Shown here: positions 55,342 through 64,000 of the stretch, one piece after another
Position numbering within the stretch: the stretch's first letter is position 1
Layout of the letters: every line of letters begins with the position of its first letter
Assembly: GCA_019244415.1 (NCBI GenBank)
Contig: JAFASN010000084.1
Coordinates: forward strand, 1 to 64,000
DNA: 64,000 nucleotides
Source of the DNA: Verrucomicrobiota bacterium
GTDB lineage: Bacteria > Verrucomicrobiota > Verrucomicrobiia > Chthoniobacterales > UBA10450
Direction of reading: 5' to 3'
Position numbers and translations under genes: made by a program
The notes under the pieces: model-generated
Told to the model about the DNA's origin: nothing
The model's database searches: none
What the model saw: the letters and a program-made list of their open reading frames with translations, nothing else

Positions 55342-55446
55342 CTAAATTCCGTGGGGCCGGAGGTAATTCGCCCAGAGCAATAGCGCCACCAATACAAGTA
55401 GCGCGCCGATGATCACCGCGATCGCCTTTTGCGTATCTTTTTCCAT
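55342..55446 (-). CDS. Candidate 34-aa single-TM small protein
   Basis: MEKDTQKAIAVIIGALLVLVALLLWANYLRPHGI*; below the ORF-track cutoff. Confidence 0.45.
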   Translation of the reverse strand: MEKDTQKAIAVIIGALLVLVALLLWANYLRPHGI

Positions 55447-55524
55447 TCTCAAACGGGGATGCTCGGATGAGATCGAGTCCGCGTCCAGCATTAATGGTGC
55501 GCCGGACTACGCAGTTGAACAGGC

Positions 55525-55881
55525 TCATTTATCCAACCCGAAAAATACGAGAGCCAGTCCGAACGTATCGATTAAGCCATGCGCGAGCACTGGAGCCCAA
55601 ACGATGCGCCACCAAAAATGCGGGCATTTGAATCCGATTGCGCTCCAGCGTCCGTCACGAATCCTGACTGAGAGTAGACCCAGGACGAAAAGTATTGGGA
55701 CCTCATTTGGCAGAACGTGGAAGACGTTGTGTCGGATCACGATCGCAGTTCCGAGCAGGAACTCGCACGCGCTGATCACTCGCGGAACACTATCGCACGG
55801 CTGGAATTCCGTATGATTGCTTTTCACGCCAAGCTGACGTTCGATTAGCACGGCACTCTCGTCGAGAGCCGTTTGCCGCAT
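55525..55881 (-). pseudogene. CPBP (CAAX-like) intramembrane protease remnant with internal deletion
   Basis: N-terminal FLLGTAIVIRHNVFHVLPNEVPILFVLGLLSVRIRDGRWSAIGFK runs directly into C-terminal VWAPVLAHGLIDTFGLALVFFGLD; EExxxR motif absent. Confidence 0.55.
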
Positions 55882-55913
55882 TCCGCGGCGTGTTGTTGAG
55901 CATCCGCGGGATT

Positions 55914-55930
55914 ACAGGCTCGCAGCCTGT
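55914..55930. repeat. Short palindrome ACAGGCT-CGC-AGCCTGT
   Basis: Perfect 7-bp arms with 3-nt loop in the gap before clpB. Confidence 0.6.
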
Positions 55931-55996
55931 GCTCACTGGAACAGATCCACACGATGCATCGCGTTGCCGGGCGAGCAGCGATTGTTATTTTGAACC

Positions 55997-58573
<2,577 letters not shown>

Positions 58574-58821
58574 CGCGACATCGCGTACTCGCGATCGCTC
58601 TCCTTGACTGTTTTCGCACAAATGTGGGAGCATGAATCCGCTTTCGCACGACAGCGCTTTGCCTGCGTACTTGTTTCACAAGTTGCAGGCCGGTGCCGTC
58701 GAAAAAGTTTTCCAGAATGCCACACGCTCCATCACTTACAGATTTTGTCGCGGTGCTGATCATGTTTAGCACCATGTCGAGCGCTGCCGTTGTCGGCGGC
58801 CGCCAGCTTGCACGCCAGCAA

Positions 58822-59024
58822 CGACGCCGGCGTCGCAGACGCCGCTCGCAGCTGCACGTGGTGTAAGTACGGGCGGCTTTTTCAGGCGCTTCCTATTCTT
58901 CGTCTAAACGAAGCGGCGTCTCCGGACGGACGAATTTCGGTTGCCAAGTTATCGCTTTCCGGCATCTTAGCCGTTCGGCCGCCACGTGGCGCGAGCTTCC
59001 AGCTTGCGGCCCAGCTTCGCTGGC
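58822..59024. repeat. Cluster of palindromes in the clpB-rpsB intergenic region
   Basis: CGACGCCGGCGTCG (58822-58835); CTTCGT-CTAA-ACGAAG (58898-58913); GCCACGTGGC (58981-58990); GCGAGCT-TCC-AGCTTGC (58991-59007); CCAGC-TTC-GCTGG (59011-59023). Confidence 0.65.
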
Positions 59025-59076
59025 AAAAGGCAATCTCCTGGAGGTTGCTCTACCATCACGCGGGCGATTCTTACTT

Positions 59077-59808
59077 ATGGCGGAAACGACTGAACTTGTG
59101 CCGGAGTTGCTGGAAGCGGGCGTGCATTTCGGGCATCAGACCAAGCGCTGGAACCCGAAGATGCGGCCTTACATCTTCGAGCAGAAAAACCAGATTTACA
59201 TCATCAACCTGGATGAAACCGTGCGGCAGTTGCGGCGCGCAACCGAGTTTCTCCAGGAAGTGACACGGCGCGGCGGCAAGATTTTGTTCGTCGGCTGCAA
59301 AAAGCAGGCGCAGGAAGCCGTGAAAGAAGCGGCGCTCGCGTGCGGCCAGTTCTACGTGAACCAACGGTGGCTGGGCGGGACATTGACGAATTTGACGACG
59401 ATCCGGAAGAGCATCGGCCGGCTGAAGTATATCGAGGAGATTGAGCAATCGCCTGAGTACCGGAAAATGGGAAAGCAGGAGATCGCGGCCCTCAATCGCG
59501 AAGGAGCCAAGCTGCGGCGCAATCTCGATGGGATTCTCGACATGGCGCAGTTACCGGATGCGCTCGTGATTGTGGACACGACGCGCGAGCAGAACGCGGT
59601 GAACGAAGCGCGCCGGCTGAATATTCCGACGGTGGCAATTGTAGATACCAACGCCGACCCGGATATCATTGATTACCCGATCGCCGGCAACGACGACGCG
59701 ATCCGTGCCATCCGCGTGGTTTTGCAGAAGCTGGTGGACGCGATTGTTTCGGCCAAGGCGGATTCGCCGGTGGCCGGACAAGCCGAGATGGCGGGTGTAT
59801 CGGCGTAG
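59077..59808 (+). CDS. rpsB: 30S ribosomal protein S2
   Basis: LLEAGVHFGHQTKRWNPKMRPYIFEQKNQIYIINLDET; QRWLGGTLTNLTTIRKSI. Confidence 0.97.
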   Translation: MAETTELVPELLEAGVHFGHQTKRWNPKMRPYIFEQKNQIYIINLDETVRQLRRATEFLQEVTRRGGKILFVGCKKQAQEAVKEAALACGQFYVNQRWLGGTLTNLTTIRKSIGRLKYIEEIEQSPEYRKMGKQEIAALNREGAKLRRNLDGILDMAQLPDALVIVDTTREQNAVNEARRLNIPTVAIVDTNADPDIIDYPIAGNDDAIRAIRVVLQKLVDAIVSAKADSPVAGQAEMAGVSA

Positions 59809-59816
59809 CGCGACGC

Positions 59817-59897
59817 GTCGAGAGTTGATGGTTGAGGTTTGAGAGACTCTCAATCAGCCACTGCGCGGCTCTCAACTTTCAACTAACGACACTCAAC
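59817..59897. repeat. Inverted pair of 7-nt-period arrays between rpsB and tsf
   Basis: GTCGAGA GTTGATG GTTGAGG TTTGAGA (59817-59844) and TCTCAAC TTTCAAC TAACGAC ACTCAAC (59870-59897). Confidence 0.75.
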
Positions 59898-59905
59898 TAT
59901 TTTTC

Positions 59906-60523
59906 ATGCAAATTGATCCAAAACTCGTAAAAGAACTCCGCGAAAAAACGAACGCGGGCATGATGGATTGCAAGCGCGCGCTGACGGAGGCCAACGGCGA
60001 TCTTGGGAGGGCGGAACAGATTTTGCGCACAAAAGGCATCGCAAGCGCGAGTAAGAAGGCTTCGCGGGCAACGAAGGAAGGCATCGTGGCCAGTTACATC
60101 CACCTGCAAGGCAAAGTGGGCGTGCTCGTCGAGGTAAACTGCGAGACGGATTTTGTGGCGAAAAATGAGAATTTCAGGGCGTTTGTGAAGGACATCACGC
60201 TGCACATCGCCGCGGCGCATCCGTTGTACGTCAGCCGCGAAGACGTACCCGGCGCCTTGGTGGAAGCCGAGCGCGAGATTTACAAAGCGCAGGTCAAGGG
60301 AAAGCCGGAGCCGGTGATCAGCAAGATTGTGGAGGGGAAGCTGGAAAAATTTTACAGCACCGTTTGCCTGTTGGAGCAGGGGTTCATCAAGAATCCAGAC
60401 CAGACGATCAAGGAGTTGGTGAGTACTAAGATCGCGGAGCTGGGCGAGAACATTGTGGTGCGGCGTTTTACGCGTTATTTGGTGGGCGAGCCGCTGGGGC
60501 ACGATGAAAATAGTGATGAGTGA
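59906..60523 (+). CDS. tsf: Translation elongation factor Ts
   Basis: LVKELREKTNAGMMDCKRALTEANGDLGRAEQILRTKG; GVLVEVNCETDFVAKNENF. Confidence 0.97.
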   Translation: MQIDPKLVKELREKTNAGMMDCKRALTEANGDLGRAEQILRTKGIASASKKASRATKEGIVASYIHLQGKVGVLVEVNCETDFVAKNENFRAFVKDITLHIAAAHPLYVSREDVPGALVEAEREIYKAQVKGKPEPVISKIVEGKLEKFYSTVCLLEQGFIKNPDQTIKELVSTKIAELGENIVVRRFTRYLVGEPLGHDENSDE

Positions 60524-60571
60524 CGCACTTCCGGGCGATGTTCCGGCTCGCTGAGACTCATCACGCGTCAC
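60513..60571. repeat. Inverted heptad pair overlapping the tsf stop region
   Basis: GTGATGA-GTGACGC (60513-60526) and TCATCAC-GCGTCAC (60558-60571): each unit has its exact reverse complement. Confidence 0.7.
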
Positions 60572-60696
60572 TGTTTCCCGACACGCGCATTCGCTCGTCC
60601 GCGTGCGTTTCCTTTTAGCGCGGCAGGCGATTGCGCGCGCCGGGCTTTCAGGTGTTCTGGGGCCTGAAACACGGAACTCAACCTTAGGAAGAAAAA

Positions 60697-61194
60697 ATGA
60701 AACTTGATTCGCTGGAACCGCTGTTCGTCGAGGAACTGCGGGACATCTACAACGCTGAAAACCAACTCACGAAAGCGCTGCCGAAAATGGCTAAAGCGGC
60801 CAGCTCGGAAGAACTAAAGAGCGCTTTTCAGGAGCATCTCGAGCAGACGAAGGAGCACATGGAGCGATTGGAGGAAATCTTCGAGGAGCTCGGCAAAAAG
60901 CCGACGGGAAAAACCTGCAAGGCGATGAAGGGGCTCATCGAAGAAGGCTCCGAGATGATGCAGGAAGATGGCGAGGACTCGGTTATTGACGCGGCGATTA
61001 TCGCGGCAGCGCAAAAGATCGAGCACTACGAGATCGCCAGCTATGGCACGGTGCGGGCATGGGCAGAGCAACTGGGGAAAGACGATGCCGTTGATCTGCT
61101 CCAGCAAACGCTCGACGAGGAATCGGAGACGAACGAAAAGCTGACGGAACTCGCGGAAAGCTCGATCAACGTCGAAGCGAAAGCGGGAGAGTAG
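60697..61194 (+). CDS. DUF892 / YciE-YciF ferritin-like protein
   Basis: LFVEELRDIYNAENQLTKALPKMAKAASSEELKSAFQEHLEQTKEH; IEHYEIASYGTVRAWAEQLG. Confidence 0.93.
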   Translation: MKLDSLEPLFVEELRDIYNAENQLTKALPKMAKAASSEELKSAFQEHLEQTKEHMERLEEIFEELGKKPTGKTCKAMKGLIEEGSEMMQEDGEDSVIDAAIIAAAQKIEHYEIASYGTVRAWAEQLGKDDAVDLLQQTLDEESETNEKLTELAESSINVEAKAGE

Positions 61195-61212
61195 GGTCGT
61201 CTTAAGTACGGG

Positions 61213-61257
61213 AAAGCCGCCGGCGGGTTCTTGCACCGGTGCGGCGGCTTTTGTTTT
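61213..61257 (+). terminator. Rho-independent terminator after the DUF892 gene
   Basis: AAAGCCGCCG ... CGGCGGCTTT 10-bp stem followed by TTTTGTTTT. Confidence 0.85.
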
Positions 61258-61324
61258 CGCGCTGATGCCACCGCATTGTCGCCGTGTTGCATGCGCGTGA
61301 CACAAGGCGCACCCTTCAACCGCA

Positions 61325-63034
61325 ATGGGCTTGACCACCTACCGTCGCAAGCGCGACTTCGATGTCACGGCCGAGCCGGCCGGTACGTCGCAGCCAAAGG
61401 CGAAAACGAAGGCGGCGCGATTTGTCATTCAAAAGCATGATGCCACACGCTTGCACTACGATTTCCGCCTCGAGATGGAAGGTGTACTCAAGTCTTGGGC
61501 AATACCAAAAGGGTTGCCGTGGGCGCAGGCGGAAAAACATCTCGCCGTCGAGGTGGAAGATCATCCGATCGAGTACGGCGACTTCGAAGGGATCATTCCC
61601 GAGGGGCAATATGGCGGCGGCACGGTGATGTTATGGGACCGTGGGACGTATGAAGTGACTCACGCCGACAGCCCGCTGGCGGGTCTTCGCGCCGGCAAGT
61701 TCCACGTGATTTTGCACGGCAAAAAAGCGCAGGGCGAATGGGCGATGATCCGTATTCGCCCCCAAGGCGACAAGAACCAGTGGCTCCTCATGAAAACGGG
61801 CGGCAGCGTGAAGCCGCTCTCAAGCAAGCGCGATGATGAGTCAGTGAAAACCGGCCGGACGATGAAGCAGATCGCGGCGCAGGCGGATGCGGAGTGGCAA
61901 TCGAACCGGGTGGAACAACAAAGTACGGGCTCCGAGTTCAAGTCGCGCATTCGTGCCGCGATCAAAAGGAAAACAGCGGGGGTGGCGGAGCCAAGCCGGT
62001 CGGTGTCCGACAAGAAGGAAGCTGGCAGTTTGCTCCAGCTCCCGAAAGCCAAAGCGCAATTCATCGAGCCGATGAAGCCGCGGCTGGTTGAGCAACTGCC
62101 GGCGGGCGGCAATCGGAGCTACGAGTTGAAGTTCGATGGCATCCGCGCGCTGGCGGTGAAGAGCAGCGGCCGTCGCGTGCAACTCATTTCGCGCAACGAG
62201 AAAGAACTTAACAAACGATTTCCCGAGATCGCGGCGGCGTGTGAGGAGATTGCGGCCGAGCAATTCGTCATCGACGGCGAAGTCGTCGCGGTGGACGAGG
62301 AGGGTCGCTCGTCATTCCAGCTTTTGCAGCGGGGCGAACTTGATGCGCAAGATGCGCCGCTGCTGTTTTACGCTTTTGATCTTCTGCAAATGAACGGCCG
62401 CAGTCTGCTGTCGTTACCGCTGACGGAGCGCAAACAGTTGCTTGGGGCGATGCTGCCGAAAACGAGTAACGCGATCCGTTTTTCCGGTGAACTTCCGGGT
62501 GAACCGCAAACGTTGCTTGAGGAAGTGAAGCGCCGCGGGCTCGAAGGTTTGATCGGTAAACAGCGCGATTCAGTGTACGAGCCGGGGCGGCGGAGCGGCG
62601 CATGGATCAAAATCAAGTGTGTCAACGAACAGGAATTCGTCATCGGTGGGTACACGCCGCCAGCCGGCTCACGTAAATTCTTCGGAGCGCTGCTCGTGGG
62701 GTACTACGACCGGAAGCGGTTGCTCTTTGCCGGCAAAGTCGGAACCGGATTTGACGCGAAATCGCTGGCTGAGCTGTACCAGAAAATGCGCTCCGAAAAA
62801 GCCGAGGCATGCCCATTTGCCGATCTGCCGTCGAAGCAAAACGGGCAATGGGTGCAGGGCATTACGCCCGGCGAAATGCGCAGGTGCACCTGGGTGAAAC
62901 CAAAGTTCGTGTGCCAGATTAAATTCGCCGAGTGGACCCGCGATTTGAAATTGCGTCAGCCGGTATTTCTCGGATTGCGCGAGGACAAGGCCGCGCGCGA
63001 AGTGGTGAGGGAAAACGGATCAGCGGGCGCGTGA
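61325..63034 (+). CDS. LigD-like ATP-dependent DNA ligase (3'-phosphoesterase + ligase domains, no polymerase domain)
   Basis: PE domain KHDATRLHYDFRLEMEGVLKSWAIPKG...EGQYGGGTVMLWDRGTYE; ligase YELKFDGIRALA motif I. Confidence 0.93.
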   Translation: MGLTTYRRKRDFDVTAEPAGTSQPKAKTKAARFVIQKHDATRLHYDFRLEMEGVLKSWAIPKGLPWAQAEKHLAVEVEDHPIEYGDFEGIIPEGQYGGGTVMLWDRGTYEVTHADSPLAGLRAGKFHVILHGKKAQGEWAMIRIRPQGDKNQWLLMKTGGSVKPLSSKRDDESVKTGRTMKQIAAQADAEWQSNRVEQQSTGSEFKSRIRAAIKRKTAGVAEPSRSVSDKKEAGSLLQLPKAKAQFIEPMKPRLVEQLPAGGNRSYELKFDGIRALAVKSSGRRVQLISRNEKELNKRFPEIAAACEEIAAEQFVIDGEVVAVDEEGRSSFQLLQRGELDAQDAPLLFYAFDLLQMNGRSLLSLPLTERKQLLGAMLPKTSNAIRFSGELPGEPQTLLEEVKRRGLEGLIGKQRDSVYEPGRRSGAWIKIKCVNEQEFVIGGYTPPAGSRKFFGALLVGYYDRKRLLFAGKVGTGFDAKSLAELYQKMRSEKAEACPFADLPSKQNGQWVQGITPGEMRRCTWVKPKFVCQIKFAEWTRDLKLRQPVFLGLREDKAAREVVRENGSAGA

Positions 63035-63838
63035 GCGCAGCGCGACCGACGCAATTGATATGACGAACAATAGTACGCCGAAGGTGCAGACAATCGCCGC
63101 GCCCGATGGAAAGTCGCCGTAAAACGACCAGAAAAGCCCGATGATTCCGCCGAGTAATGAGATGATCCAACCGAGCAAGAGGCGCAGCGGCGTGGAGCGG
63201 GCGAGTGTCACTGCGCACACAGCGGGCACGATTAAGTAGCTGAAAACGAGCAGTACGCCAGCGACGCGCACGAACACCGTCACGACCACACCGAAGGTGG
63301 CGTAGAAAAGAAAATCCCAGAGCCGAACCTTGAGCCCGCGCTCGTAGGCCGACGCCCGGTCGAACGACACAAGCATGAAGTTCCGCCGCAACAGGAAGTG
63401 AAGTACGCCGACGGCAACAAAGACGGCGAAACATTTCCAGACTTCCACCGCGCTCACGACCGTGATGTCGCCTACCAGCATGTTGCGGATTTCCTCGTTG
63501 CCGTGCGGTGACTTCGACAATAAAAGTACCGCGGCAGCGGCGGCCACGACGTACGCGATGCCGATGATCGCTTCCTGCGGGATCTCGCTTTCGCGTTTCC
63601 CTGTCGTCGCAAACAGGGCCGCGCCGACCAGCGTAAGAGCAAGCCCGATCGCGTAGGAGATGAAGCTCTCCGGCTCGAAGTTCAAAAGTACGGCGATGCA
63701 GATGCCGAGCGACGCCATTTGCGCCATGGCGATGTCGATAAAAATAATGCCGCGCTGGACCACGTGCAGCCCGAGGTAAACCAGCAGCCACGGCAAAAGA
63801 ATGCAAGCCGCAATGGGCCAGAACATCACGTCAAACAT
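63020..63838 (-). CDS. Zn/Mn-type metal ABC transporter permease (ZnuB/MntB family)
   Basis: GIIFIDIAMAQMASLGICIAVLL; GVLLVFSYLIVPAVCAV; about 8 TM. Confidence 0.9.
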   Translation of the reverse strand: MFDVMFWPIAACILLPWLLVYLGLHVVQRGIIFIDIAMAQMASLGICIAVLLNFEPESFISYAIGLALTLVGAALFATTGKRESEIPQEAIIGIAYVVAAAAAVLLLSKSPHGNEEIRNMLVGDITVVSAVEVWKCFAVFVAVGVLHFLLRRNFMLVSFDRASAYERGLKVRLWDFLFYATFGVVVTVFVRVAGVLLVFSYLIVPAVCAVTLARSTPLRLLLGWIISLLGGIIGLFWSFYGDFPSGAAIVCTFGVLLFVISIASVALRSRAR

Positions 63839-63911
63839 GTGAATGGTGACGGGTGATCAGCGAACGGGTAAACGCGCTTGGTCTATTCACAGTTCACCGG
63901 TCGGTATTCAG
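63839..63911. repeat. Inverted 7-nt-period arrays in metal ABC transporter gap
   Basis: GTGAATG GTGACGG GTGATCA (63839-63859) versus TATTCAC AGTTCAC (63884-63897) and TATTCAG (63905-63911). Confidence 0.6.
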
Positions 63912-63914
63912 ATA

Positions 63915-64000
63915 CTACCTCAGGGCCGCGGCCAATCGCGAGACCAGCGTGTCGATAAGTTCAATGTAAGTACCAGTGTTCGGCAGCGCGCCGGGATATT
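63915..64000 (-). CDS. C-terminal end of a metal ABC transporter substrate-binding protein (ZnuA-like), truncated by window edge
   Basis: Minus-strand frame YPGALPNTGTYIELIDTLVSRLAAALR*; located upstream of the ZnuB-like permease. Confidence 0.5.
   Translation of the reverse strand, partial: YPGALPNTGTYIELIDTLVSRLAAALR

Overview
A 64 kb window of high-GC bacterial chromosome, largely housekeeping. Gene content and protein style suggest a Verrucomicrobia/Chthoniobacterales-like soil bacterium, but that is inference. It carries a dispersed rplK // rplA-rplJ-rplL // rpoB-rpoC cluster, cobalamin adenosyltransferase, tilS, a zinc-ribbon Ser/Thr kinase, an RluD-type synthase, hemL, tRNA-Cys, msrB, a radical-SAM + UdgX-fusion DNA-repair pair, GH15, transaldolase, uvsE, an ABC exporter, clpB, rpsB-tsf, a LigD-like ligase and a Zn/Mn ABC permease. 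No CRISPR array, prophage, IS element or recognisable defence island was seen. The main points for follow-up are: (i) the beta-operon is split by opposite-strand and unrelated genes; (ii) short 7-nt-period tandem/inverted arrays recur in gaps beside rplJ, tsf and other genes; (iii) the hexamer RAGTAC appears strongly over-represented; (iv) a radical-SAM gene is paired with a DUF4130-UdgX fusion; (v) an ABC-2 permease is fused to an amidohydrolase, and a TIM-barrel hydrolase to a GT2; (vi) a 46-codon ORF missed by the ORF track lies between rplA and rplJ; (vii) there is a probable GNAT frameshift and a CPBP protease remnant. All counts were made by eye and should be recomputed.
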